DNA of 64,000 nucleotides from Paenibacillus daejeonensis DSM 15491 (GTDB taxonomy: Bacteria > Bacillota > Bacilli > Paenibacillales > Paenibacillaceae): NCBI RefSeq assembly GCF_000378385.1, contig NZ_KB899659.1:833418-897417 (forward strand), in the 5' to 3' direction. The translations under genes were made by a program, and so were the position numbers. This document shows, piece after piece, positions 29,114 to 38,031 of the stretch (the stretch's first letter is position 1; each line of letters starts with the position of its first letter). The notes below the pieces were generated by a model, which saw only the letters and a list, made by a program, of their open reading frames with translations, ran no database searches and had not been told where the DNA came from.

Positions 29114-32100
29114 CGGGTAACTCTCCCTCCTCTTGCCCACCGACCTCTGCTGGCTCCTCTGCCGTTGCTGCACGCTCGGCCAGCGTCAGCCACAGCTCGT
29201 CCTTGCCCTGCTTGCGCAGCCGGACATAGTCGTTGCCTTCGAAGAGCGGATCGAACTGGCAGACCGGCTTGTAGGAGCAGAACGTACAGGGCGACTGCGC
29301 GCCTAGCCGATACGGTGTAATGGCTACTTCACCACAGGTAATGCGTTCACCGATCGTACGGATGGTGCTGCGCACAGCATGACGCAGTGTCTCCCATTGC
29401 TCGCCAGTGACGACAGATGAACTGCCGTAGAAGCCGCCGTCCTTCTTGATCGCTACGGGCAGCAGCTCGGAGTGCCCCGTACCCAGCCCTCCATCCATCA
29501 TGCGGATGGCTTGCTCATCAGCAAGCAGCAGTCCTTTGAGCTTGAAGCGCTTGAGGATTAGCTGCCGGGCCTCTTCGCCCTCCAGACGGTTGGAGGCGAG
29601 CAGCATCGGGTTATGCACATGAAAATAGAGTACACCTGCGGCTATCGCCGGCTGACCGAGCCACGCTGGGGCATGCGTTAATAGCACATCGAGGTAGGTA
29701 AGCATCTGCAGAGATAGCCCGTGCACCACTTCCTCCAGCCGCAGGGAGGTGGACGAAGATTTGTAGTCGATAACCCGCAGCAGCATCCCATCCTCGGTCT
29801 GCGCCGCATCCACACGGTCGATCCGACCGATAATCTCCATCGTATGCCCACCTGAGAGCGGAATCTCCAATGCAGGCAGCGTACCTGTCTTACCGCCGAA
29901 GTCCAGCTCCAGTCCTACAGGTGTAAAGCTCGCCCGTCTCGCATGCTCTCCCAGAATTACCGCAGCCTGTGCAACGATGGCTGCCAGCTTGCGGGCGATG
30001 TATTGAAACCGGCTGCTGCTTAGCAGAATCTCGGACTGCAGGCGCGGCGCCAGCTCCTCAACCGCTTTGGCTGCTCGTCCTCTGATCTGCTCTTCGGTCT
30101 GCGATCCCCAGCTCTCGGCCATTTCTGCGGCCAATCGACTAAGCGCAGCATGAAACAACTGGCCGATATCCGGCGCGTCGAGCCGGTACAGACGTCTCTC
30201 CTGAAGCCGCAGGCCATGGATAGCAAAATGCTGGAACGGACAGGATACAAACCGCTCCATTCGCGACACGCTGGCGCTGAGTCGCTCCCCATACAGCTGG
30301 CTGGCGGTTTCGGCGGCTAGCGGCGATTCTTCATTGCTGTAACGCAAAGAGGAAACGACAACCGTCAGCCTGCGGCGCCACTCGGGTCTGGCTGCATACC
30401 AGTTGTACACTTGCCACCAAAGACCGTCGATCGCCTCGCCTTGATGCCAGTGGCGAAGCTGGGCGATTAGCCGGGACATCGTCGGTCCGGGACGCGCAAC
30501 GTAGGCGAGCTGTTCCTCCGGCGCCGAGCCTCGCTCCGGCTCGCCAGCAAGGACATGCTCCTCCAGCCCCGGGAACATCTGCTTCAGGTGTCGGATAATC
30601 TCTGAGGGCAGCAGACTTTTCCCTTCGGTATCCGAGGCAGGATAACTGATCCACAGATGACGCGAAGGCAGTGTCAGCGCATTGTAAATCAAGAAACGTT
30701 CGTCCAACAGCCTCCGGCGTACCCCAGGAGCCATAACGATTCCATCACCTGCCAGCCGCTCTCGCTCTGCCTCTGTCAGAATGCCATCCTCCTGGACGCG
30801 CATCGGCAGCACGCCATCTACGGCGCCTAGAATATAGCAGATCCCGATATGTCCGGTTCTTGTTCGTTCCATGTTGCCCACCAACACCTGGTCGAGCGAA
30901 GGTGGTACAGCAGCCAGCTTCAGCGAGGACAGGCCGGCTTCCAGCATGCCAGCGAAGAGTTCGCGCGAGATTTGTTCCTCACCTGCCATCTCCACCAGTT
31001 GGTCCAGCAGATCCATGATGCCTTCCCAGAGCTGCCGGTGCTCGCGGGCACGGCGCAGCTCGCCTCGCTCAGCCGCCTCTCTGCTCCACCGCTCCATCCG
31101 CTCGGCCGCCTCCGTATGATCGAGCAGCCGGTACAGAGCCTCACACATCTCTCGAACGTTGGCGGCTTGCTTGAGGCGCTGACCAAATCGCCCCAGCGGC
31201 CCCACGATCAGCTCCCGGCAATCCATCACTTCATCAAAGGCTCGCTGTTGACCTGCCCGCACCTCTTCCGGACTCCCGTCGAGGGAATCCTGAATCAGTG
31301 GACGCCAACGCTTGCGGTCCAGCCATCGGGAACCGTCGATTCCGCTGGCGAGGATGTAGTTCTCCAGCCGGTCCATCGCCTCCCGCTTGACCAGGCCATC
31401 CTCTGGCAACAGCATCTCGGTCTTGATGCACCGGAATATCGCATCATAGCGCCAGCCCTGCACCACAGTCTCCAGCGCCGAGCGAACAAACTCCACCAGC
31501 GGATGATGGTGTGCGTCACTCTTCTGATCCAGGAAGTAAGGAATGCCATACTCCGTGAACGTCTGCTCTATGTAGTCTGCGTAGCTTGCGCTGTCTCGCA
31601 CCATAACGGCCATGTCCCGCCATCTGCAGCCGCCGTTCCTAACCCGCTCAATCATATCGCGTGCGACAGCTTCAACCTCCGCCCGCCGGTGTACAGCCTG
31701 ATGAATCGATATCCCTCGCTCCACCTGTCCGTCTGCCTGCTTGGCCTGCAGCATCGGAATACGCGAGACAAAATGACGTTCCAAGTGTGCCAAATCCGGC
31801 CGCTGATCAAATCGTACTGGAGGCTCCTTATCCAAGATGATATCCGGCTGCCGGGCAACTTCCAGCCGCTCAGCGAGCTCCTGCAATTGAATGTAAGTTT
31901 CTGCTGTCGGATGGAACAAATCCAGCTCATGCGGACGCTCACCTGGCCCATACGGGCGGTCCAGCGTCAACGTAACCGTCACCTCATCGGCCTCTTGCAG
32001 CAATACCCCTAGCGCCTCCAGCTCACGCGGCGTGAACCCGTGGAATCCATCGATCCAAATCTTCGCGCCACGCAGAATGGACGATTGTGCGCCCCCATGT

Positions 32101-32660
32101 GCCAGCCAGCTCAAATAATCCTCAGAATCAAGGTAAAACCCGGCCAGCTCTGTTTCTAACTGTCCGTAGATCAGCTTTAAATCCTCCAGCTTTCGTTCCA
32201 ACAGCGGACTGATGGCTGCACCAACCGCCGTGTAATCCTCAATGGTCTCCGGCGCGATGGCATAACGCTTCCACTCTGTCAGCAGCTCGCCCAGCCGCTC
32301 GATAAAGCCCTGCTGCTCGCCAGCGCCTTGATAGAGCTGCAGCTGCGGACCGATCCGGTGGAGTATCTTGTACAACATCATATGCTTGCCGTCCTCCGTG
32401 ATCGGCACCAGAGCCGAGCCACCGGTCTCCTGCATGACCCGGAAGGCAAGCCTGCGAAAGCTGAGCGCCTGTGCCCGAATCGTACCAGCCAGCCCTTCGG
32501 AGCGTGCGAGCGCGTATTCCGTCTGGAACGTCGCCTGTTCCGGCACCAGCAGGATCAAAGGATCGCCCTCGGCTTGCTGATGCAGCTCACGGAGCAGTTC
32601 GTCCATACATAATCTTGTTTTGCCAGCCCCGGAGCGTCCCAGTACCATGCGAAGCGTCAT
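29103..32660 (-). CDS. addB: ATP-dependent helicase/deoxyribonuclease subunit B
   Basis: AddB is the second subunit of the AddAB nuclease. The 1185-residue product starts with a helicase-like Walker A GRSGAGKTRLCMDELL. It is mostly an inactivated helicase scaffold and ends with a nuclease domain containing RVIDYKSS. The iron-sulphur cysteines that staple this domain are visible as CPFQHFAIHGL near residue 800 and C-x2-C-x5-C in CTFCSYKPVC near the C-terminus. Length matches Bacillus AddB (about 1166). The start ATG at 32658-32660 has AAGGAGGG upstream. It is the first gene of addB-addA. Confidence 0.96.
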   Translation of the reverse strand: MTLRMVLGRSGAGKTRLCMDELLRELHQQAEGDPLILLVPEQATFQTEYALARSEGLAGTIRAQALSFRRLAFRVMQETGGSALVPITEDGKHMMLYKILHRIGPQLQLYQGAGEQQGFIERLGELLTEWKRYAIAPETIEDYTAVGAAISPLLERKLEDLKLIYGQLETELAGFYLDSEDYLSWLAHGGAQSSILRGAKIWIDGFHGFTPRELEALGVLLQEADEVTVTLTLDRPYGPGERPHELDLFHPTAETYIQLQELAERLEVARQPDIILDKEPPVRFDQRPDLAHLERHFVSRIPMLQAKQADGQVERGISIHQAVHRRAEVEAVARDMIERVRNGGCRWRDMAVMVRDSASYADYIEQTFTEYGIPYFLDQKSDAHHHPLVEFVRSALETVVQGWRYDAIFRCIKTEMLLPEDGLVKREAMDRLENYILASGIDGSRWLDRKRWRPLIQDSLDGSPEEVRAGQQRAFDEVMDCRELIVGPLGRFGQRLKQAANVREMCEALYRLLDHTEAAERMERWSREAAERGELRRAREHRQLWEGIMDLLDQLVEMAGEEQISRELFAGMLEAGLSSLKLAAVPPSLDQVLVGNMERTRTGHIGICYILGAVDGVLPMRVQEDGILTEAERERLAGDGIVMAPGVRRRLLDERFLIYNALTLPSRHLWISYPASDTEGKSLLPSEIIRHLKQMFPGLEEHVLAGEPERGSAPEEQLAYVARPGPTMSRLIAQLRHWHQGEAIDGLWWQVYNWYAARPEWRRRLTVVVSSLRYSNEESPLAAETASQLYGERLSASVSRMERFVSCPFQHFAIHGLRLQERRLYRLDAPDIGQLFHAALSRLAAEMAESWGSQTEEQIRGRAAKAVEELAPRLQSEILLSSSRFQYIARKLAAIVAQAAVILGEHARRASFTPVGLELDFGGKTGTLPALEIPLSGGHTMEIIGRIDRVDAAQTEDGMLLRVIDYKSSSTSLRLEEVVHGLSLQMLTYLDVLLTHAPAWLGQPAIAAGVLYFHVHNPMLLASNRLEGEEARQLILKRFKLKGLLLADEQAIRMMDGGLGTGHSELLPVAIKKDGGFYGSSSVVTGEQWETLRHAVRSTIRTIGERITCGEVAITPYRLGAQSPCTFCSYKPVCQFDPLFEGNDYVRLRKQGKDELWLTLAERAATAEEPAEVGGQEEGELPDGT

Positions 32661-32833
32661 TAGCTCAGGCCCTCCTTCCCTCTATCTTCATTGGTGCTAC
32701 TATTCTATCATATTCAGCCCTTGCTTTTCACCCGATCCTCCAAACATGCGTTCCGCATTCCAAAACACACGAAGAAGCCGTCCCTCGGCTCCTAGCAGAG
32801 CACCAAGACGGCTGTGGTTCGGGATCGGCAAGT

Positions 32834-34228
32834 TTACCGGCTCCGCACTTCAAAAATGCCAAATTTGAGGTAATGACCCTCGCTAACACCAAGCAGCTGA
32901 GGATGATCCTTGCCAGCCGTGCGCCACTCAATCAGACGCAGCAGCTTGCCCGCGTCGCTGGCGGCCTCCTGAATCGCCTGCAGGAACATCTCTGGCCGCA
33001 TGTGATAGGAGCAACTGGCCGTGACCAGGTAGCCGCCTTCATTAACAAGCTTCATCCCGTGCAGGTTGATGTCCTTGTACCCCCGCATAGCGCCTGCTGC
33101 AGCCTGTTTGGTCTTGGCAAAAGCTGGCGGATCCAGAATGACCACATCCCATGTCCGGCCTCCGGATCCAAGCGGCACACTGGTATCTGCTCCACCGCCA
33201 GCGCGCTTGCGTCGCTCTTCTATGCCCTTGGCCTGTTCGCGCAAGTAGGCGAAAGCATCCGCCACTTCGAACTCGACGCGATCTTCAAAACCGTTGCGCG
33301 CGACATTGCGCTTTGCCGTCTCAATCGCATGCTCGGATACGTCCAGACATGTGACCTTCTTGGCTCCGTATTTGCAGGCATGCAGGGTGAAGCTGCCCGT
33401 ATGGGCGAAGCATTCCAGCACGGTTGCACCATCCCAATACGGATAAGTAACCAGCTTGCCTGCCTTGTTCACAGGCACGACTGCCTCATGCGAGCCAGCC
33501 TCGGGCTGAATCCAGTAATCGTCAGGCAGCTGATCTACAGGACGTGACTGGGTGCGGATGCCACTGCGTGCCCCCCAGCCACGCATCAGAGGAGCGATGG
33601 AGGCGCGGTTTTCTCGCTGATCATAGAAGTATCCGGTTTTCTGACCTTTCTCGATATCCACTTCTAGCAGCAGGCCGTTTTCCTCGATCTCAATCAGCCC
33701 TGGCGCCTCGCCATAGAGTACGCCGACACGTGGCTCCAATCCTTCCAACGTACGAACGCCAACATCGCTCCGTTCATAGATGCAGGCGGGCTTGAAGACG
33801 TCCAGCAGCGCGGCAAGCAGAATCTCCCGGCGCACCTCCATCCCGAGACTGAGAATCTGCACGACCAACGTACTGCCGAACCGGTCAACCGTCAGGCCTG
33901 GCAGATAGTCGGCTTCTCCGTAGACCAGACGGCAATCCTGTGAAGCAGCGAGAAACCGCTCGCGATGCGCAAGAGCTTGACGTAACCGATCTGTAAAAAA
34001 GGCCAGATCCATCTCCACTGGTTCGTAGGCCACGATGCGCACGACGATGCGAGATTGCGGATTCCAGTAGCCCGTAGCCAGGTATTTCCCTTTGTGATCC
34101 ACGATGTCAACCAGAGCTCCGGGCTCGGCTGCGCCCTCCATGCGGTCCACTTCATTGGCATAGATCCAGGGCTGCCCTTGCTCCAGCCGCGGCTTGCGGC
34201 CGCGCTGCAATATGATTGATGCTCTCAT
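32834..34228 (-). CDS. RlmI-type class I SAM-dependent rRNA methyltransferase
   Basis: This 464-residue protein resembles RlmI, which makes 5-methylcytidine in 23S rRNA. It has an N-terminal PUA domain (RKPRLEQGQPWIYANEVDR) and a Rossmann SAM domain with FAHTGSFTLHACKYGAKKVTCLDVSE. The catalytic-type motif VVILDPPAFAKTK and a TASCSYHM segment with the expected cysteine are present. A Gly/Lys/Arg-rich insert lies near residue 355. The start ATG at 34226-34228 gives the family start MRASIILQRGRKPRLEQG. Its ribosome site GGTTGGAGGCA belongs to a fragment of the structured repeat. Substrate is inferred from the family, not proven. Confidence 0.88.
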   Translation of the reverse strand: MRASIILQRGRKPRLEQGQPWIYANEVDRMEGAAEPGALVDIVDHKGKYLATGYWNPQSRIVVRIVAYEPVEMDLAFFTDRLRQALAHRERFLAASQDCRLVYGEADYLPGLTVDRFGSTLVVQILSLGMEVRREILLAALLDVFKPACIYERSDVGVRTLEGLEPRVGVLYGEAPGLIEIEENGLLLEVDIEKGQKTGYFYDQRENRASIAPLMRGWGARSGIRTQSRPVDQLPDDYWIQPEAGSHEAVVPVNKAGKLVTYPYWDGATVLECFAHTGSFTLHACKYGAKKVTCLDVSEHAIETAKRNVARNGFEDRVEFEVADAFAYLREQAKGIEERRKRAGGGADTSVPLGSGGRTWDVVILDPPAFAKTKQAAAGAMRGYKDINLHGMKLVNEGGYLVTASCSYHMRPEMFLQAIQEAASDAGKLLRLIEWRTAGKDHPQLLGVSEGHYLKFGIFEVRSR

Positions 34229-34232
34229 TTCT

Positions 34233-34264
34233 TGCCTCCAACCTTTTCGGTGCTGAACACCGGT
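34233..34264 (-). repeat. Structured intergenic repeat, fragment supplying the rlmI-like ribosome site
   Basis: Only one end of the repeat is present: on the minus strand ACCGGTGTTCAGCACCGAAAAGG then TTGGAGGCA, nearly identical to the end of the full copy after era. The GGAGG in it lies 6-7 bases before the start codon of the RlmI-like gene. Confidence 0.7.
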
Positions 34265-34365
34265 CTTTTTGAATCTCCTTATACCTGTGCTGATGGCTTC
34301 CCCGCATGCCTGTCTTCCTGTTCGCATACAATGTACGAGCATTCTGTACATGAAGGAGGTGCCTT

Positions 34366-35367
34366 GTGATGCTGCTGTCGATTATGCTGCCCATGCTGCT
34401 TGGATTTGCCGTGTTTATGCTCGGGATGAAAGCGATGGAGATGGCCCTCCACCGGCTTGCCGGGCCTTATCTGGGAGCCGTGCTCCGCCGCAGTACCGAT
34501 ACCCCGCTGCGCGGTGCCATTGTCGGCACTGCAACAACCGCCATCCTGCAGAGCAGCACGGCGGTAACTGTCATTACAATCGGCATGGTTAGCAGCGGCT
34601 TACTGACCTTTCGGCGCTCGCTTGGTATCGTATTGGGCACCAATATCGGCACTTGCCTGACAACCGAGCTAATCGGTCTGCAGCTGCATCGGCTAGGCGC
34701 TCCCCTCCTGGCCTTCTCCATCCTGCTGTGGGTCTTAACTGTCGTGTTGGATGAAGGCCGCGGCAGGCATGGAGGCTCGCGTCCCGGCACATTCCCGCAT
34801 TCTCTCCGGTACAGCGCAGTAGCAGCAGCCGGATTCGGACTGCTGCTGGTTGGTATGACGATGATGCAGAAGCTTGCTCCTGTCATTGAGGCAAGTCCCC
34901 TATATAGCTGGCTTCTGGACCGCGCGGGTGAGAGTCTGTGGTGGGGACTGGCAGCTGGGGCCGTTCTCACAGCACTCGTTCATAGCAGTGCAGCCGTTAT
35001 CGCCATGATCATGGGACTGGCTGCAACCGGAGCGATGCCTCTGGAGCTCGCCGTCGCCGTCGTCCTCGGTGCAAATGTCGGCACCTGCGCAACCGGCCTC
35101 TTGGCCGCTTGCGCCAGCTCAAGCGCCGGAAGGGCGGTTGCCTTGGCCCATGTCGTTTTGAATCTGGGCGGTGCTCTTCTCTTCGCCCCGTTCATTCCAG
35201 AGCTGGAGGGGCTGGCCCGGGCACTCTCGGAAGATCCGGCAGCACAGGTCGCCCACGCTCAGACCTTATTCAATATCGCCTGCTCGCTGCTCGCCCTGCC
35301 ACTCTGCTATCTGCCAATCTGGCGGGAAGGTCCCCCGAAGACAGTGAACCCCGTTAACGGATCTTGA
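34366..35367 (+). CDS. Na/Pi-cotransporter family membrane protein (YqeW type)
   Basis: This 333-residue protein has 8-9 hydrophobic helices and belongs to the NptA/YqeW sodium-phosphate cotransporter family. The first family repeat has the classic QSST motif (ILQSSTAVTVITIGMV, near residue 62), while the second has HSSA (VHSSAAVIAMIMGLA, near residue 205). Each is followed by the matching GTNIGTC or GANVGTC segment. Start GTG at 34366 (or the adjacent ATG) follows AAGGAGGT. It is one of three plus-strand genes in the window. Its stop overlaps the Nudix gene stop by 14 bases. YqeW holds a similar place in B. subtilis. Transport substrate is inferred. Confidence 0.9.
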   Translation: MMLLSIMLPMLLGFAVFMLGMKAMEMALHRLAGPYLGAVLRRSTDTPLRGAIVGTATTAILQSSTAVTVITIGMVSSGLLTFRRSLGIVLGTNIGTCLTTELIGLQLHRLGAPLLAFSILLWVLTVVLDEGRGRHGGSRPGTFPHSLRYSAVAAAGFGLLLVGMTMMQKLAPVIEASPLYSWLLDRAGESLWWGLAAGAVLTALVHSSAAVIAMIMGLAATGAMPLELAVAVVLGANVGTCATGLLAACASSSAGRAVALAHVVLNLGGALLFAPFIPELEGLARALSEDPAAQVAHAQTLFNIACSLLALPLCYLPIWREGPPKTVNPVNGS

Positions 35368-35782
35368 CGCCTAGCAGACGCAGCGCGCCAGCAACAATCC
35401 GATCATTGTTGTCATAGCCTGATTGCCGCTGACGGCGCCAGGCTTCCTCGGGCGCGAACCAATCGACGCCACGGATTTCTTCCACCTGTGCCTGAAGGGT
35501 ACCGCCGACCGCCTCCACCAAATAATAATGCACTTCTTTATTGACCTTGCCTTTGATTTCATCATGGTACTGATATTTGATCTGGTCGATCGGCTCGATA
35601 ATCTTGCCCTCGATGCCCGTCTCCTCCACGATCTCGCGCAAGGCGGTCTGCTCGATCGTCTCGCCTGCCTCCATCTTGCCCTTGGGGAGCGAGATCTTGC
35701 CGTACCGGTCCTGGATAAGCTGTACCTGCAGTCCACCCACTGTCCGGCGGAATACAACGCCCCCCGCAGAGTATTCGACCAT
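35354..35782 (-). CDS. Nudix hydrolase
   Basis: A 142-residue Nudix-fold hydrolase. The complete Nudix box GKMEAGETIEQTALREIVEETGI is present near residue 35-57 with the expected RE-x2-EE-x-G spacing, preceded by ISLPKG. The C-terminal WFAPEEAW segment is usual for small housekeeping members that clean damaged nucleotides or act on dinucleoside polyphosphates; the substrate cannot be told. The start ATG at 35780-35782 follows AGGAAGG. It lies 24 bases downstream of the mtaB stop and is probably in its operon. Confidence 0.92.
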   Translation of the reverse strand: MVEYSAGGVVFRRTVGGLQVQLIQDRYGKISLPKGKMEAGETIEQTALREIVEETGIEGKIIEPIDQIKYQYHDEIKGKVNKEVHYYLVEAVGGTLQAQVEEIRGVDWFAPEEAWRRQRQSGYDNNDRIVAGALRLLGVKIR

Positions 35783-35805
35783 CGTATTCCCCTGCCTTCC
35801 TCTTC

Positions 35806-37161
35806 TTAGACGACCGAAGCTGTCCGCAGCTGTGCCGGGGCTGATTCCGTAACGGCCACCAGCTCGCCTCGGCATTCGTTGACCCCTGCCTCGGTAAGTC
35901 TTACCTGGCAGAGCTGACCAATCAACGATTCACTGCCCTCGAACACGATCTGAATGTAATTACCCGAATAGCCCATAATCATACCTGCCTCTTCATCCCC
36001 CTTGTGCGCACGCTCCGGAATGACGTCCAGCACCTGACCGACATGATGACGGGCATAGTCCAATTGCATGCGCTCTGACAGATCGATCAGCTGGTGGACA
36101 CGCTCATGCTTCACATCTTCATCCACCTGATCCTCCATACGGGCTGCAGGGGTCCCTGTCCGTTTGGAGTATGGGAACACGTGCATCTCGGCAAAACCGA
36201 TTTCTTCCATGAACGCATACCCTTCACGATACATTTCTTCCGTCTCGCCGGGGAAGCCGACAATAACGTCAGTTGTAATTGCAACGCCCGGCATAGCTTC
36301 CTTCAGTCGGCGAATCTTCTCAGCAAACTCAGCTGTCGTATACTTGCGGCGCATCCGTTTGAGTACCGCATCGTTACCTGCCTGCAGCGGAATATGAAGA
36401 TGACGGCACATTTTCGGTGAACGATTCAGCACCGCAATGACTCGCTCGTCAATTTGGCTGGCCTCAATGGAACTGATGCGAATCCGCTCCAGACCGTCCA
36501 CCTTGTCAAGATCCTCCAGCAGATCGGCAAGCCGGTAAGCCTCGAGATCGTCGCCATAACCCCCGGTATGAATACCCGTGAGCACAATTTCCTTGTAGCC
36601 GGCTTCGACAAGCTGACGCGCCTGTGCAAGCACGCTCTCCGGCGAGCGGCTGCGCGAGAGACCACGCGACCATGGAATGATACAGAAGGTACAGAAGTTG
36701 TTGCACCCTTCCTGAATTTTCAGGAACGCCCGGGTACGCTCTGCGAAATCCGGTACGTCCAGTTCTTCAAACTCGCGGGTTTTCATAATATTGCGCACCG
36801 CATTGACCGGTTGACGTTCTTGCTGATATTGGTCGATAAAGGACATCAGCTTCTCACGGTCCTGGGTACCTACAACGAGGTCTACGCCTGGAATGGCCAG
36901 GATCTCGGCGGGCGAGGTCTGCGCGTAACAGCCCGTCACCGCAATGACCGCATCCGGGTTGCGGCGTACCGCACGCCGTATGATTTGCCGGCTTTTTTTG
37001 TCGCCCGTATTCGTTACTGTACACGTATTAACAATATATACATCCGCAGTGGCGTCAAAATCCACTTGCTCATAGCCTTCCTGTTTGAACAACTGCCACA
37101 TTGCCTCGGTGTCATAGAAGTTAACCTTGCAGCCGAGGGTATAGAATGCAACCGATGGCAT
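35806..37161 (-). CDS. mtaB: tRNA (t6A37-C2) methylthiotransferase MtaB
   Basis: MtaB (YqeV) converts t6A37 of ANN-decoding tRNAs to ms2t6A. The 451-residue radical-SAM protein has the UPF0004 domain (VAFYTLGCKVNFYDTEAM, with cysteines near residues 10, 46 and 80). It has the radical-SAM cluster motif C-x3-C-x2-C in CNNFCTFC near residue 153, and a C-terminal TRAM domain. It follows rsmE by three bases. The order prmA-rsmE-mtaB matches yqeT-yqeU-yqeV of B. subtilis. Confidence 0.95.
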   Translation of the reverse strand: MPSVAFYTLGCKVNFYDTEAMWQLFKQEGYEQVDFDATADVYIVNTCTVTNTGDKKSRQIIRRAVRRNPDAVIAVTGCYAQTSPAEILAIPGVDLVVGTQDREKLMSFIDQYQQERQPVNAVRNIMKTREFEELDVPDFAERTRAFLKIQEGCNNFCTFCIIPWSRGLSRSRSPESVLAQARQLVEAGYKEIVLTGIHTGGYGDDLEAYRLADLLEDLDKVDGLERIRISSIEASQIDERVIAVLNRSPKMCRHLHIPLQAGNDAVLKRMRRKYTTAEFAEKIRRLKEAMPGVAITTDVIVGFPGETEEMYREGYAFMEEIGFAEMHVFPYSKRTGTPAARMEDQVDEDVKHERVHQLIDLSERMQLDYARHHVGQVLDVIPERAHKGDEEAGMIMGYSGNYIQIVFEGSESLIGQLCQVRLTEAGVNECRGELVAVTESAPAQLRTASVV

Positions 37162-37164
37162 CGT

Positions 37165-37929
37165 CTATAGACCTCCCATTTCTCCGGATTCGTACATCAG
37201 GCAGGTCAAGCCTACCATGGCTGCCGTCTCCGTTCGTAATATTCGCTTGCCCAGACCGGCAATCCGAATGCCGCAAGCTTCAGCTTCAGCCACCTCGCGC
37301 TCAGAGAAACCGCCCTCCGGGCCTACAATCAACAATACCTTGCGTGGGCTTCCTGGATCAGAACCCGGACCAATTACTTCGCGCAGCCCGCGGGAAGGGG
37401 ATTCACTCTCCTTCTCGTAGCAGAGCACAATCAGATCATAACCAGCCACTTCCCCAAGCAGGGCCGACCAGGACAGCACGGGATGAATCTGCGGAATCAT
37501 GCTTCGATGCGCTTGCTCGGCAGCCTCCTTGGCAATCCGCTGCCAGCGTTCCAGCCGCTTGCCTTCTTTTTTGGCATCATACTGTACAACCACACGTTCC
37601 GATTGAAACGGGATGAATCCCGCTGCGCCAATCTCGGTCCCCTTCTGGATGACGATTTCCATCTTGTCTCCCTTGGGCAGACCCTGCGCAATGAATACTT
37701 GCCAGGCCGGCTCATTGGTCATGGACCGAAGCTCCACGATTTCGGCTGCTACCTCACCGGTCGCGAGCTCCGCAATTTCCACAATGGCTTCCCTGGATTC
37801 GCCGTCGCTGACGATGATCCGGTCCCCCGGCTTCATGCGCATAACTCTGGCAATATGATGGGCATCATTGCCGCTGATCGTCACTGTATGAGCTCCGAAG
37901 CTCGCGGCATCTATAAAATATCGTTGCAT
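37165..37929 (-). CDS. rsmE: 16S rRNA m3U1498 methyltransferase RsmE
   Basis: RsmE methylates U1498 in the decoding region of 16S rRNA. The 254-residue SPOUT protein has an N-terminal PUA-like domain (HHIARVMRMKPGDRIIVSDG) and the C-terminal knot signature LLIVGPEGGFSEREVAEAE followed by GLGKRILRTETAAM. I chose the ATG at 37927-37929, which gives MQRYFID, because GAGGG lies 6-7 bases upstream; an ATG two codons earlier is possible. It lies between prmA and mtaB. Confidence 0.95.
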   Translation of the reverse strand: MQRYFIDAASFGAHTVTISGNDAHHIARVMRMKPGDRIIVSDGESREAIVEIAELATGEVAAEIVELRSMTNEPAWQVFIAQGLPKGDKMEIVIQKGTEIGAAGFIPFQSERVVVQYDAKKEGKRLERWQRIAKEAAEQAHRSMIPQIHPVLSWSALLGEVAGYDLIVLCYEKESESPSRGLREVIGPGSDPGSPRKVLLIVGPEGGFSEREVAEAEACGIRIAGLGKRILRTETAAMVGLTCLMYESGEMGGL

Positions 37930-38031
37930 ATGCATCCCTCGTTCCGGCATTACAGACTCCAAAGTGAAAGACAGTGAAGCTTGTCAATCATCTATTATAG
38001 CATGGTCTTCACTGCTTGATCCACCCTAAGT

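Noticed and set aside
30849-32012. A 387-codon frame opposite addB
   Set aside because: Cys/His/Leu-rich shadow translation without motifs; addB is clear on the other strand.
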